Source of the DNA: Rhodopseudomonas pentothenatexigens
Lineage (GTDB): Bacteria > Pseudomonadota > Alphaproteobacteria > Rhizobiales > Xanthobacteraceae
NCBI RefSeq assembly: GCF_900218015.1
Contig: NZ_UFQQ01000008.1
Coordinates: 1-64,000 of the forward strand
DNA length: 64,000 bases
Reading direction: 5' to 3'
Part shown: positions 1-12,108 of the stretch, one piece after another
Numbering within the stretch: the first letter of the stretch is position 1
Layout of the letters: the number at the start of each line of letters is the position of its first letter
Made by a program: the position numbers and the translations under genes
Notes under the pieces: model-generated
The model's database searches: none
What the model was told of the DNA's origin: nothing
What the model saw: the letters and a program-made list of their open reading frames with translations, nothing else

Positions 1-743
1 GCTCCCTCAAAATCGAGACCCGCAAGGACTTCGCCGTCCACGTTTCTCTTTCTTCTTCTTCACTTGTCAAACAGCCCGAGATCCGAAGACCTCACGAAGC
101 CCGGATCGTGGCGATCCAAGACTTCATCTCCTACACTTAATAGGAGTTTGGAATTCCTCAACCGACAGCAATTCGCAACCGACAACGATCGGCTGCTTGA
201 TCACTCATCGAGGTCGATGGATGTTCCAGAGGCACGGAAACTCGCTGGGGCCCGTGGGGCTCAGCGGCGCCGCGCTCAGTGGCCGTCTTATAGGCCGGCC
301 CCCTCGAAGCTGTCAACGGCCTCGTCAGAAAAATGTCGTGTGATTACGGGGACGCATTTTCTGTAGTTTTCCCAAAGCGTTCTGATGCCGGACGCCGCAC
401 TCAGGCCACATTCCGGGGGCGTTCTCCCCATCGGATCAAGAAAACTATTCGGCTCCGATGGGGCGCTGGACGGGTTCATTCGACCTCCGATCAGGTCCTC
501 GGGGGCGATGCGCCCGCTCGAGAATCGCGACGGCCACGGAGGCCGCTTTCGATTGACGCCGGCAGCGGCCGCCAGCAATTTGGCCGCCCGTCGGCGACGG
601 AGGGACAGTTGCGGCTGATGGCGTACGCCTTCCGAGGCGGACAAGACGGCGGCAATCAGGTAGAAGGCTCCGGTCCGCGACGCGGAGCGGGCAGGTTTGA
701 TCGGCCGACGGCCTGATCGTTCAGACTAGCCGACCGGTCGCGG
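1..743. other. 5' edge region without a convincing gene
   Basis: No convincing gene was found in this 743-base stretch. A frame on the plus strand is open from base 3 to a TAA at 138-140, so the 3' end of a gene entering from outside the window is possible, but its translation resembles nothing I recognise. The short open frames further on overlap each other on both strands, have no good ribosome binding site and look like chance frames of GC-rich DNA. A pyrimidine-rich tract lies at about 45-60. Confidence 0.4.
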
Positions 744-776
744 ATGCGGCCGATTGCGAAATCGGGGGACGACGGA

Positions 777-2822
777 TTGAGCCAAAGGGTGTCACGCGGG
801 CGCAGCTCAGGGCGAGAGGTCGGCTATATCGACCTCGGCCACGAGCCGCCGCTTTCCGTCGACGGCTCCGAGGCCGCAGTGATCGATCGCCGGCGCGTCT
901 CGGTGCAATGGTTCAGCGGCACGATTCTGACGGGCCTGTGCGGTGCGGCGCTGATCGGCGGCGCGGTGTTCGCCTCGCTCGACGGCGAGACCACCTTTGC
1001 CAAGGCACCCGAACTGGTGCAGGCCGCGCTGCGTGGCGCGTTCGGGGCCGACAAGAACGTCGCCCTGCACAAGAGCGACCGGCTGCCGCCCCCGAGTGAA
1101 GCCGCACTGGCCCGCAGCGTGATTCGGGTCTCGACGGTGTCGCGGGTCGGCCATCGCGACGTCGTCCGGGTCCGCCCCTTCATCAGGATTTCCGGCAACC
1201 TGTCGCTGACGACCAGCGACCTGTCGGCCAAGATCCCCGCCTTCAATGCCCAGCGGATGCTGAGCGACGTCGGCGCCCCGACGCCGACCGCCGAGGACGC
1301 GCAGAATCCCGACGCGGTCGAACCCGACGCCGAAGTCTCGTTCGTCACCCGCGATCTCGGCACCGTGCTGCCGCGCGCCAAAATCTCCGGCCAGATCCCG
1401 CCCGACGAAATCCTGATGCGGGTCCGCGACGCCGCGAACTGGAAGGGCAACAGCGGCGTCCGCTACGCCAGCGCCACCGCCGGCGATTTCGGCGGCGACG
1501 TCAAACTCGCTTATGCGCCCGAAGGTCCCTCGGCCGATCCCTATGCCGGCTTCGAGACCCGAATCGTGCCGGAGAACGTCACGCTGCTGCCGAAGACCAA
1601 GGAGCAGGTGACCGGCGGCAACCCGACCGGCGAACGCACCCATATCGTCAAGAAAGGCGACAGCATCGTCTCGGTGCTGCGCGATCAGGGCGCCACCGAG
1701 GAAGACGCCCGCGCAGTCGCCGCCGCGCTCGGCGCCCGCGGCCGCGACGGCGGCCTGAAGGAAGGCCAGAAACTGCGGATCCTGATGGAGCCGTCCGGCC
1801 CCGGCAAACCGCCGCAGCCTTTCCGGGTGATCGTGGCGGGCGATTCGGTCGTCGAGGCGGTCGCGGCGCTGTCCGATCTCGGCCGCTATGTCGCGGTCGA
1901 CGTCCAGAGCCTCAACACCGTCAGCGACACCGCCGATAACAGCGACGACGACGAGGACGACGGCAGCGGCGTCCGGCTGTATCAATCGATCTACGAGACC
2001 GCGCTCCGCAACAAGGTGCCGCAGACCGTGATCGACGACATGATCCGGATCTACTCCTACGACGTCGACTTCCAGCGCCGGGTACAGGCCGGCGATTCGT
2101 TCGAAGTGTTCTACGCCGGCGACGACGAGACCACGACCGCAGTCGAGAAGAACGACGTGCTGTTTGCCTCGCTCACCGTCGGCGGCGAAACCAAGAAATA
2201 CTATCGGTTCCAGACCCCGGACGACGCGGCGGTCGATTTCTACGACGAGACCGGCAAGAGCGCGAAGAAGTTCCTGGTGCGCAAGCCGGTCAACCAGGCG
2301 ATCATGCGCTCCGGCTTCGGCGCCCGCCGCCACCCGATCCTCGGCTACGTCAAGATGCACACCGGCGTCGACTGGTCGACGCCCTACGGCACGCCGATCT
2401 TCGCCTCCGGCAACGGCGTGATCGAGAAGGCCGGCTGGGAAGGCGGCTACGGCAAATACATCCGCATCAAACACGCCAACGGCTACGAGACCGCCTACGG
2501 CCACATGTCGGCCTACGCCAAGGGCATGGAGCCCGGCAAACGCGTCCGCCAGGGCCAGGTGATCGGCTTCGTCGGCTCGACCGGCCTGTCGACCGGCGCC
2601 CATGTCCACTACGAAATCATCGTCAATGGCCGGTTCGTAGATCCGATGCGCGTCCGCCTGCCGCGCGGCCGCTCGCTCGACGGCCAGATGCTGGCGGCAT
2701 TCGAGAAAGAGCGCGACCGGCTCGATACGATGATGGCCGGCCGCGGCGGTGGACGGCTCGCCGAAGACCTGACCTCCTCGGCTCCGGTGCGCACCTCGTC
2801 GACCTCACAGGCGCGACGCTGA
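777..2822 (+). CDS. M23 family metallopeptidase with LysM/OapA-like region
   Basis: Probable cell-envelope peptidoglycan endopeptidase, anchored by one N-terminal membrane segment (about residues 45-65) and facing the periplasm. The middle holds a LysM/OapA-like stretch (THIVKKGDSIVSVL). The C-terminal third is a lysostaphin-type M23 domain with the zinc ligands in KMHTGVDW and the HVHYE motif near the end. A GGGGGA ribosome binding site lies 7 bases before the TTG at 777, so I chose that start. An in-frame ATG at 744 would add 11 residues. The tail after the catalytic domain is Ser/Arg-rich. The domain order (membrane anchor, LysM-like, M23) is common in alphaproteobacterial proteins involved in cell separation. 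The substrate bond cleaved cannot be read from the sequence. Confidence 0.88.
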   Translation: MSQRVSRGRSSGREVGYIDLGHEPPLSVDGSEAAVIDRRRVSVQWFSGTILTGLCGAALIGGAVFASLDGETTFAKAPELVQAALRGAFGADKNVALHKSDRLPPPSEAALARSVIRVSTVSRVGHRDVVRVRPFIRISGNLSLTTSDLSAKIPAFNAQRMLSDVGAPTPTAEDAQNPDAVEPDAEVSFVTRDLGTVLPRAKISGQIPPDEILMRVRDAANWKGNSGVRYASATAGDFGGDVKLAYAPEGPSADPYAGFETRIVPENVTLLPKTKEQVTGGNPTGERTHIVKKGDSIVSVLRDQGATEEDARAVAAALGARGRDGGLKEGQKLRILMEPSGPGKPPQPFRVIVAGDSVVEAVAALSDLGRYVAVDVQSLNTVSDTADNSDDDEDDGSGVRLYQSIYETALRNKVPQTVIDDMIRIYSYDVDFQRRVQAGDSFEVFYAGDDETTTAVEKNDVLFASLTVGGETKKYYRFQTPDDAAVDFYDETGKSAKKFLVRKPVNQAIMRSGFGARRHPILGYVKMHTGVDWSTPYGTPIFASGNGVIEKAGWEGGYGKYIRIKHANGYETAYGHMSAYAKGMEPGKRVRQGQVIGFVGSTGLSTGAHVHYEIIVNGRFVDPMRVRLPRGRSLDGQMLAAFEKERDRLDTMMAGRGGGRLAEDLTSSAPVRTSSTSQARR

Positions 2823-2969
2823 ACTTCGATTAGTCCGAAGGTGATCGCTCCCGCGCGTGCATTCCGCGGCGAGGAATCTGCTGCAGCGCGGCTTCGATTC
2901 CATTTGCCAACCTCCGCCCCCCGCCGAATACTCTCGCCATAACAACGAGAAGATCTCGGAGGGAATGCA

Positions 2970-4598
2970 ATGAAGGGCAAACTTGCGCGCGGCGCGAGCG
3001 CGTTGACGATCGGCCTGCTGATGCTGTCCGCCGCACACGCGGACGGCTATCGGGTCACCAAGCTGGTCCAGGGCTCGGCGTTTCACGGCGTCCACGGCCT
3101 CGCGGTCGACAAGGCCGGCAAACTGTTCGCCGGCAGCGTCGCAGGCGCGGCGCTGTACGAGGTCGATCGTGACAAGGGGACGGCGAAGATTGCGGTGCCG
3201 ACGCCGGAAGGCATGGCCGACGACATCGCGATCGCGCCGGACGGCACAATGGCCTGGACGGCGTTTCTCACCGGAGATCTCTATGCCCGCAAGGGCGATG
3301 GCCCGATCAGGAAGCTTGCCTCGGGCCTGCCCGGCATCAACTCGCTCGCCTTCCGCAAGGACGGGCGGCTCTACGCCACCCAGGTGTTTCTCGGCGATGC
3401 GCTGTACGAAATCGATGTCGCGGGCGAAAAGCCGCCGCGCAAGATCATGGAGAAGATGGGCGGCCTGAACGGATTCGAATTCGGCCCCGACGACAGACTG
3501 TACGGCCCGTTGTGGTTCAAGGGCCAGATCGTGAAGGTCGACGTCGACAAGGGCGAGCTCAGCGTCGTCGCCGACGGCTTCAAGATTCCGGCGGCGGCGA
3601 ATTTCGACTCCAAGGGCAATCTGTGGGCGCTCGACACCGCGCTCGGCCAACTCGTCAAAATCGATCCGAAGACCGGCGCCAAGCAGGTCGCGGCGCAGCT
3701 GAAACCGTCGCTCGACAATCTCGCGATCGATGCGAACGACCGCATCTTCGTCTCCAACATGGCCGACAACGGCATCCAGGAAATCGACCCGGCGACCGGC
3801 GCGGCCAAGCAGGTGATCATCGGCAAGCTTGCGTTCCCCGGCGGCATCGGCGTCGTCTCCGACGGCGGCAAGGACACCATCTACGTCGCCGACGTGTTCG
3901 CCTATCGCACCGTCGACGGCGGCAGCGGCGAGGTGCGCGAAGTGGCCCGGATGCATGCCGACGGCACCACGCTCGAATACCCGATGAGCGCCACCGCCAA
4001 GGGCGACGAGGTGATCCTGTCGAGCTGGTTCACCGGCACAGTGCAGACGATCGACCGCAAGACCGGCAAGAGTCGCGACATGCTGCACGGCTTCAAGGCG
4101 CCCTACGATGCGATCAGGCTCGGCGACAGCAGGCTGCTGGTCGCCGAGCTCGGCACCAAGTCGCTGGTCGAAGTCTCGGGCGAGCACGGCAAGGACCGCA
4201 AGGCGATCGCGACCGATCTCGCTGGTCCCGTCGGCCTTGTGCTCGGCAGCGACAACGCGGTGTATGTCAGCGAAGCGTTCGCCGGCCAGATCAGCAAGAT
4301 CGATCCGGCGACCGGCGCCAAATCCATCGTGGCCAAGGACCTGAAGATGCCCGAGGGCCTCGCGCTGGCGCCGACCGGCAAACTGATCGTCGCCGAAGCC
4401 GGCGCCAAGCGCGTGATCGAAATCGATCCGGCCAGCGGCAAGGTCACCGAACTCGCCGGCAATCTGCCGATCGGCCTCGTCCCCGCCCCCGGCCTGCCGC
4501 CGACCAACATGCCGACCGGCGTCGGTGTCGGCGCCGGCGGCACGATCTACGTGTCGTCCGATATCGAGAACGCGATTTACAAGATCGAGAAGAAGTAG
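2970..4598 (+). CDS. secreted NHL/SMP-30-like beta-propeller protein
   Basis: A 542-residue protein with a signal peptide cleaved around AHA-DGY (residues 24-25). The rest is a run of about 40-residue beta-propeller repeats, recognisable by recurring patterns such as DNLAIDANDRIFVSN, GLVLGSDNAVYVSE and GVGVGAGGTIYVSS. Such propellers occur in SMP-30/gluconolactonase, virginiamycin B lyase and NHL proteins. The substrate here is unknown and catalysis is not assured. A strong GGAGGG site sits 6 bases before the ATG. The gene stands alone between the M23 peptidase and a palindromic repeat that separates it from convergent clpB. Confidence 0.75.
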   Translation: MKGKLARGASALTIGLLMLSAAHADGYRVTKLVQGSAFHGVHGLAVDKAGKLFAGSVAGAALYEVDRDKGTAKIAVPTPEGMADDIAIAPDGTMAWTAFLTGDLYARKGDGPIRKLASGLPGINSLAFRKDGRLYATQVFLGDALYEIDVAGEKPPRKIMEKMGGLNGFEFGPDDRLYGPLWFKGQIVKVDVDKGELSVVADGFKIPAAANFDSKGNLWALDTALGQLVKIDPKTGAKQVAAQLKPSLDNLAIDANDRIFVSNMADNGIQEIDPATGAAKQVIIGKLAFPGGIGVVSDGGKDTIYVADVFAYRTVDGGSGEVREVARMHADGTTLEYPMSATAKGDEVILSSWFTGTVQTIDRKTGKSRDMLHGFKAPYDAIRLGDSRLLVAELGTKSLVEVSGEHGKDRKAIATDLAGPVGLVLGSDNAVYVSEAFAGQISKIDPATGAKSIVAKDLKMPEGLALAPTGKLIVAEAGAKRVIEIDPASGKVTELAGNLPIGLVPAPGLPPTNMPTGVGVGAGGTIYVSSDIENAIYKIEKK

Positions 4599-4681
4599 CT
4601 GCGCCTCTCCGCCCTGAACGGCCTGCCTCGACGCTGCGCTGCGCACTGCCTTGCGGCGGTGCGCAGCGGCTCAAAGCTCTG

Positions 4682-4801
4682 CCGTCATCGCCCGGCTCCG
4701 ACCGGGCGATCCAGTACTTTGGACTGCTCGTATCTTGGGCCGCAGTGCCGCAACATCAACGCTCTGGAATACTGGATCGCCCGCCTGCGCGGGCGATGAC
4801 C
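4682..4801. repeat. palindromic intergenic repeat, family C
   Basis: Two inverted arms, GTCATCGCCCGG...CCGGGCGATCCAGTA and ACTGGATCGCCCG...CGGGCGATGAC, flank a short centre between two convergent genes. Similar elements occur at about 8593-8722 and 15058-15166. It can fold into long hairpins and may act as a bidirectional terminator or simply be a dispersed repeat. Confidence 0.7.
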
Positions 4802-4874
4802 GGGGCTTGTGTGGCAGCGATCGCGATTCGCGCTACGGCATGAGCATGCCGCAGCGCGTCCGGGACACCGGATA

Positions 4875-7514
<2,640 letters not shown>

Positions 7515-7740
7515 TGGTTTCGGTCCCTCAGCCTGCCCTCGGCGCCTTGAAAAAGCACGCGCGACGGCATCTTCATTGGGGTTCCGCCGGCCGCGCTGAC
7601 ATTCCTCAGCCGGCGGCGGTCGTCACCGTGCGGAGCGCATCGGCTTGACGCAAATGTGGGCATCTGTTCCGGCAAACGGAAGGCCCCGGCTCACATTTTC
7701 GTGGGCTGCCGAAGCCGGCGCGATCCCCTAAACACCCGCC

Positions 7741-8529
7741 ATGACAGACTCAGCCCTTGCCTCCGTCGCTTCGATCTATCGCTATCCGGTCAAGGGCCTG
7801 TCGCCCGAGCCGTTGCCGACCGTCGCTCTGGACAGCGGCCAGACCCTGCCCGGCGACCGGGCATTCGCGATCGAGAACGGACCGATCGGGTTCGACCCGG
7901 CCCATCCCCGCTACTTCCCCAAGATCAGGTTTCTGATGCTGATGCGCAACGAGCGGCTCGCCGCCTTGCGCAGCCGCTATGATGCCGCGACCGGCGAGCT
8001 CAGCATCGCCCGCGACGGCGCCGAAGCCGTCCGCGGCGATCTTCGGAGCGAAACCGGCCGCGCTGCGATCGAACAGTTCTTCGCCGGCTATTGCGCCGAC
8101 GAACTGCGCGGACCGCCGAAGCTGCTGGCCGGTCAGGGCCACAGCTTCTCGGACGTCGCCCGCAAGGTGGTGTCGATCATCAACCTAGCAAGCGTCGCCG
8201 CGCTGGAAACCATGATCGGCCGCCCGGTCGATCCGCTGCGCTTCCGCGGCAACCTCTACGTCGAAGGCTGGCCGGCCTGGCACGAATTCGACCTGATGGA
8301 CCGGGTGCTGACGATCGGCAGCGCCCGGCTGAAAGTCGTCAAGCGCATCGTCCGCTGCGCCGCCACCAATGTCGATCCGCAGACCGCCGCCCGCGACATG
8401 GCGATCCCCGAGACGCTGCAGCAGAACCTCGGCCACGCCGATTGCGGGGTCTATGCCGAAGTGATCGAAGCCGGCGACATCGCGCAAGGCGATGCGATAC
8501 AGGTCGAGCAGGCGGAGCTGTTCGCGTAG
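7741..8529 (+). CDS. MOSC domain protein (molybdenum cofactor sulfurase-like)
   Basis: A 262-residue cytosolic protein with an N-terminal MOSC_N beta-barrel (starting SIYRYPVKGLSPEPL) and a C-terminal MOSC domain containing GRPVDPLRFRGN and VKRIVRCAATNVDP, where Cys is the conserved MOSC cysteine. MOSC proteins carry sulfur or reduce N-hydroxylated compounds using the molybdenum cofactor (YcbX/mARC-like). The exact substrate is unknown. There is no strong ribosome binding site, but the start fits the domain border. It is a single gene divergent from clpB. Confidence 0.85.
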   Translation: MTDSALASVASIYRYPVKGLSPEPLPTVALDSGQTLPGDRAFAIENGPIGFDPAHPRYFPKIRFLMLMRNERLAALRSRYDAATGELSIARDGAEAVRGDLRSETGRAAIEQFFAGYCADELRGPPKLLAGQGHSFSDVARKVVSIINLASVAALETMIGRPVDPLRFRGNLYVEGWPAWHEFDLMDRVLTIGSARLKVVKRIVRCAATNVDPQTAARDMAIPETLQQNLGHADCGVYAEVIEAGDIAQGDAIQVEQAELFA

Positions 8530-8592
8530 CACCGCCCGCGCGGAACGTGAGTGGCCGAACGTCGATAACTCAGCGGCATCGCCGCTCTCGGA

Positions 8593-8722
8593 TCGTCATC
8601 GCCGGGCTCGACCCGGCGATCCATCTGTTGAAAAGCTCACGCTTCGCGCGCGATGGATCCGCGGGCCTTCGCCGCGCCGAAGCGGCTTCGGCCGCGCAGG
8701 CGGGTCGAGCCCGCGGATGACG
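8593..8722. repeat. palindromic intergenic repeat, family C
   Basis: The element starts GTCATCGCCGGGCTCGACCCGGCGATCC and ends GGCGGGTCGAGCCCGCGGATGAC, with a further GC-rich hairpin between. It lies between two convergent genes, as at 4682-4801. Confidence 0.65.
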
Positions 8723-8749
8723 TTGTGCCTTGGGCGACACGTCGAGCAA

Positions 8750-9499
8750 TCAGCTCGACGGCATCACGTAGGCGTAGACTCGGCTCTTCGAATACACCGC
8801 CTCGGCGACGCGGCGACCGTGATTGCCGGACACCACGATCGGGTTGCCGTTCGGATCGATGCCGCTGACGACGCCGACATGGCCGCCGCGCTTGCCGCGC
8901 GACATCACCGCGATCGCGCCGACTTGCGGACCGGAGATGCGCTGGCCGTAGCGCGCGAACGAACTCGCCATGTCAGAACCTGTGCCCTGATGGCCGGTCC
9001 GCTGCAACACCATGTTCATGAACCGCGCACACCACAGCGCGCGCCGGCCGGTCGGATTGCCGCTGCCGATGTAGCTCCGCGCGGCGGCCACCAGACTCGA
9101 CCCGCCGCCGCCGTTCCACGACTGCCACTGCGAATTCTGCATCTGCTGCTGCGCGGCGACGCGATGACGACGACCGTGGCGCTTCTGCGTGACTGGCTGC
9201 AACTGCGGCTGCGCCATTGCGGCCGAGACGTTCATCGCAGGATCGTGGCCGGAGAAACCGAAAGCCGACGGCGCAACCTCCGCCTGCTGCTGCGCGATGC
9301 GGCCGTGACGGCGCCAGGCGTGCGAGCGGCGATGATGGTGCGCGTGACGAGACGCGGTGTGGTGCGAGTATTTTGACGCGTGAGCGTGATGACGATGCAG
9401 CGGCTTGGCCGATGCGGGAGCGGCAATCGCCGCGAGCACCACGAGCGACAGCGCGGCAGCGACGAAGCGGAACAATCCAAACGCAGAAAACACAACCAT
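8750..9499 (-). CDS. secreted CHAP-like (TIGR02594 family) protein
   Basis: A 249-residue exported protein. An N-terminal hydrophobic signal (FVAAALSLVVLAAIAAPASA) precedes a His-rich linker of about 80 residues and a C-terminal CHAP-like domain. The domain starts YIGSGNPTG, has the presumed nucleophile Cys in RALWCARFMN, and a catalytic-type His in RGGHVGVV. TIGR02594/CHAP proteins usually hydrolyse peptidoglycan amide bonds. This one is probably periplasmic or envelope-associated. The His-rich linker (repeated HH, SHH and HHRR) is unusual and might bind metal. A GGAGAG site lies upstream of the ATG. Confidence 0.8.
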   Translation of the reverse strand: MVVFSAFGLFRFVAAALSLVVLAAIAAPASAKPLHRHHAHASKYSHHTASRHAHHHRRSHAWRRHGRIAQQQAEVAPSAFGFSGHDPAMNVSAAMAQPQLQPVTQKRHGRRHRVAAQQQMQNSQWQSWNGGGGSSLVAAARSYIGSGNPTGRRALWCARFMNMVLQRTGHQGTGSDMASSFARYGQRISGPQVGAIAVMSRGKRGGHVGVVSGIDPNGNPIVVSGNHGRRVAEAVYSKSRVYAYVMPSS

Positions 9500-9719
9500 A
9501 CAGACTCTCTCTCCGGAACTCCTCGAACGCGCCGACCCGCACGGGCCGACATCGGGGTCGACGCGTTAATCGATCGGGGATGGCGAGAGGATGGCTTTGA
9601 GAAAGCGAGAGTCGGAATTTAGGGGAAATTTCGAGGAAATTTCATGATACGCAACATTTCTGCACGTATCGCGTGCTGCAAGCTGATCACCGCACGCATT
9701 AACTACTTATTAACCTAGG

Positions 9720-10415
9720 CTAAGGCGCGATGCAGCCCGCCGCCTGCAGCGGCGGTTTCTTCTGCGCACGGCTGAGCAGGAACACGCCCTGCTCGCCGAA
9801 CATGTTCCAGAACCACCACGGCGCGTTCAGCCGTAGCGGCCGACCGTAACGGTCGAGCGCAACTGCGCGTTCCATCTTCACACCGATCGCATCGCACAGC
9901 CCGACGAAGTCCTTGATGGTGCAGAAGTGGATGTTCGGCGTATCGTACCAGGTCGCCGGCAGGTTCTCGGTGCGTGGCATCTGACCGTGAATCAACAACT
10001 GCAGCCGCATGTTGATGTAGCCGAAATTCGGAAACGACACGATCGCGCGCCGTCCGATCCGCAGCAGATTCTCCAGCACTTCTTTGGGCTGCCGCGTCGC
10101 CTGCAGCGTCTGCGACAGGATCACGTAGTCGAACGCATCGTCGACATAGTGATCGAGGTCGGTGTCGGCGTCACCCTGGACCACGGCGAGGCCGCGCGAA
10201 ACGCAGCGGTTGACGCCCTCGCGCGACAGCTCGATGCCGCGGCAATCGACGCCGCGGGATTCGAGGAGCTGCATCAGATCGCCTTCGCCGCAGCCGACGT
10301 CGAGCACCTTCGAACCGGTCTCGACCATGTCGGCGACCAAGAGATGATCGGCGCGATGCACGCGCAGTTGCGGACGCGCGTGATCTTCCAGCGGCAAGCC
10401 TTCCTGCACCGACAT
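9720..10415 (-). CDS. metW: MetW methyltransferase-like protein
   Basis: Class I SAM-dependent methyltransferase fold with motif VLDVGCGEGDLMQLL. It matches the MetW family that partners MetX in methionine synthesis in bacteria using homoserine O-acyltransferase. It is thought to be needed for MetX activity in some species. The 231-residue length is normal. The start lies 2 bases after the metX stop, so the two are co-transcribed and under the same SAM-II riboswitch. Confidence 0.95.
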   Translation of the reverse strand: MSVQEGLPLEDHARPQLRVHRADHLLVADMVETGSKVLDVGCGEGDLMQLLESRGVDCRGIELSREGVNRCVSRGLAVVQGDADTDLDHYVDDAFDYVILSQTLQATRQPKEVLENLLRIGRRAIVSFPNFGYINMRLQLLIHGQMPRTENLPATWYDTPNIHFCTIKDFVGLCDAIGVKMERAVALDRYGRPLRLNAPWWFWNMFGEQGVFLLSRAQKKPPLQAAGCIAP

Positions 10416-10417
10416 GA

Positions 10418-11620
10418 TCAGTGCTCCGCCTTGCCGAGGCCGCGGGCGGTGCCCGCTGACTGAAGGAAAGCGCGCGCGATATCGATGAATTCCGGCTCGT
10501 CGAGCAGGAACGCGTCGTGTCCCTTGTCGGTGACGATCTCGGCGAACGACACCCGTGCGCCGCCTGCGTTGAGCGCATGCACGATGGCGCGCGACTCCGA
10601 GGTCGGGAACAGCCAGTCGGAGGTGAACGACACCACGCAGAACCGCGTCTGGGTGCCGCGAAACGCCGCCGCCAGCACGCCGTCGTGATCGGCCGCGACA
10701 TCGAAGTAATCCATCGCGCGCGTCAGATACAGATACGAGTTGGCGTCGAACCGCTCGACGAACGACGAGCCTTGATAGCGCAAGTAACTCTCGACCTGGA
10801 AATCGGCGTCGAACGAGAACGTCGGCAGATCGCGATCCTGCATCTTGCGGCCGAACTTACGATGCAGCGCCGCGTCAGACAGGTAAGTGATGTGCGCGGC
10901 CATCCGCGCCACCGCGAGGCCGCGATGCGGGAAGCAGCCGTTCTCGAAGTAACGGCCGTGCTGCCAATCCGGATCGGCCATCACCGCCTGGCGGCCGAGC
11001 TCGTGGAAGGCGATGTTCTGCGCCGAGTGCCGGGTCGCGCAGGCGATCGCCAGCGCCGAGAACACCCGCTCCGGGAACGCCACCGACCATTGCAGCACCT
11101 GCATGCCGCCCATCGAGCCGCCGACGACGCAGAACAGCTTGTCGATGCCGAGCCGGTCGATCAGCATCGCCTGGGCGCGGACCATGTCGGGGATGGTGAT
11201 GACCGGAAAATCCAGCCCCCAGGGCTTGCCGGTGGCGGGGTTGGTGGAGGCGGGGCCGGTGGAGCCCATGCAGCCGCCGATCACGTTCGAACAGATCACG
11301 AAATAGCGGTCGGTATCGATCGGCTTGCCGGGGCCCACCAGGGTCAGCCAGCCGCCGGGCTTGCCGGTGATCGGATGCACGTTGGCAATGTGCTGATCCA
11401 TGGTCAGGGCATGGCAGACCAGGATGGCGTTGCTCTTGTCGGCGTTCAGCGTGCCGTAAGTCTGGTAGGCGATCTGGAACGGACTGAGCTCGATGCCGCA
11501 ATCCAGCGGCAGCGGCTGGTCGGGGCCGAACTGGGCCACCAGGGAGTGGGGGTGGTCGGCCTCCTGGGCCCGCTCGCCGGCGGCGATCTTCTGCCCCTTC
11601 ACCGAATGGATCTTCATCAT
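10418..11620 (-). CDS. metX: homoserine O-acyltransferase MetX
   Basis: Alpha/beta-hydrolase that acylates L-homoserine, the committed step of methionine synthesis. At 400 residues it has the nucleophile elbow [12 protein letters not shown] and a C-terminal acid/His pair in the [12 protein letters not shown] region. Acetyl versus succinyl donor cannot be told safely from sequence, since MetX enzymes are known to vary. The start is ATG-ATG at 11620. The 5' leader holds a SAM-II riboswitch followed by terminator and antiterminator hairpins, so transcription is probably shut down when SAM is plentiful. It is first in an operon with metW. Confidence 0.96.
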   Translation of the reverse strand: MMKIHSVKGQKIAAGERAQEADHPHSLVAQFGPDQPLPLDCGIELSPFQIAYQTYGTLNADKSNAILVCHALTMDQHIANVHPITGKPGGWLTLVGPGKPIDTDRYFVICSNVIGGCMGSTGPASTNPATGKPWGLDFPVITIPDMVRAQAMLIDRLGIDKLFCVVGGSMGGMQVLQWSVAFPERVFSALAIACATRHSAQNIAFHELGRQAVMADPDWQHGRYFENGCFPHRGLAVARMAAHITYLSDAALHRKFGRKMQDRDLPTFSFDADFQVESYLRYQGSSFVERFDANSYLYLTRAMDYFDVAADHDGVLAAAFRGTQTRFCVVSFTSDWLFPTSESRAIVHALNAGGARVSFAEIVTDKGHDAFLLDEPEFIDIARAFLQSAGTARGLGKAEH

Positions 11621-11687
11621 ACGCCTGCCAACGGCCTCGACACCCCGGGACGCCCGGTTCGACCTCAGATAAGAACGGCAGGGCGAA

Positions 11688-11740
11688 TAAAAAACCCGGC
11701 CTGAACATCGGTTCGGCCGGGATCGGAACTGTCCCCGGCC
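11688..11740 (-). terminator. rho-independent terminator and competing antiterminator in the metX leader
   Basis: In transcript sense, CCCGGCC (11721-11715) can pair with GGCCGGG (11701-11695) across a 13-base loop, followed directly by six U (11694-11689). The same CCCGGCC can instead pair with the upstream GGCCGGG at 11740-11733, giving a mutually exclusive antiterminator. This is a classic attenuation layout just downstream of the SAM-II aptamer. Confidence 0.85.
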
Positions 11741-11793
11741 TGTTTAGCGAGTTGTTTAACGTGGCTGCAAGCCGGCCGGCTCAAATGACCACG
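11741..11793 (-). promoter_or_regulatory. SAM-II riboswitch (metA-type) aptamer
   Basis: The minus strand carries the hallmark SAM-II segments: GTGGTCATTTGA, then GGCTTGCAGCCACGTTAAAC, then AACTCGCTAAACAG. The GTGG/CCAC stem and the conserved GCUUGCAGCCACGUUAAACAA block are intact. SAM-II elements sit upstream of metA/metX in Alphaproteobacteria. Here the aptamer is followed by a terminator within about 20 bases, so control of metXW by S-adenosylmethionine is expected. Confidence 0.93.
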
Positions 11794-11867
11794 GGATCGG
11801 GTGGACTGTAGTCATGAAGGGCCGGGCCGTCAATATTTGGGATAGCGCGTGCGCCGAGCGCAGCGCA

Positions 11868-11994
11868 CCTCTCCCGCCTGCGGGAGAGGTCGGATCGCGC
11901 AGCGATCCGGGTGAGGGCACTCCGCTCCGCGAGTCGCAGGCTCATTGCCTGTGGCGCCCTCACCCCAGCCCTCTCCCGCAGGCGGGAGAGGGAG
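11868..11994. repeat. palindromic intergenic repeat, family A
   Basis: Two inverted copies of CCTCTCCCGC...GCGGGAGAGG joined by GGGTGAGGGC...GCCCTCACCC arms. The same family recurs at 18250-18395, 21271-21608 and, decayed, at 31992-32047. It fills most of the gap between the divergent metX leader and the chorismate mutase gene. Confidence 0.8.
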
Positions 11995-12108
11995 CCTGCT
12001 GCGGTTCGCGGTCGCGCCCTGCCCCAAAATCCAAATTCCTTTGCGTTCAATCGTCTGGTTTCCTAAGCAGAAGGTCGCATCGCGTTTCGCCTGAAGGTTC
12101 TAAAAGCA

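Noticed and set aside
64-716. Short overlapping open frames near the left edge
   Set aside because: Both strands carry competing frames of Arg/Ser/Pro-rich translation, none with a ribosome binding site or recognisable domain.
807-2609. Long minus-strand open frame (600 codons) antisense to the M23 peptidase gene
   Set aside because: It mirrors a well-supported gene, its translation is low-complexity (Ala/Gly/Asp/Val) and it has no motif or ribosome binding site. It is typical of high-GC shadow frames.
2805-4646. Minus-strand open frame antisense to the beta-propeller gene
   Set aside because: Same shadow-frame composition; the plus-strand gene has a signal peptide, repeats and a strong ribosome binding site.
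7515-7740. Possible heat-shock (RpoH) promoter for clpB
   Set aside because: A CCCCAAT-like -10 exists on the minus strand but no CTTG -35 lies at the right distance.
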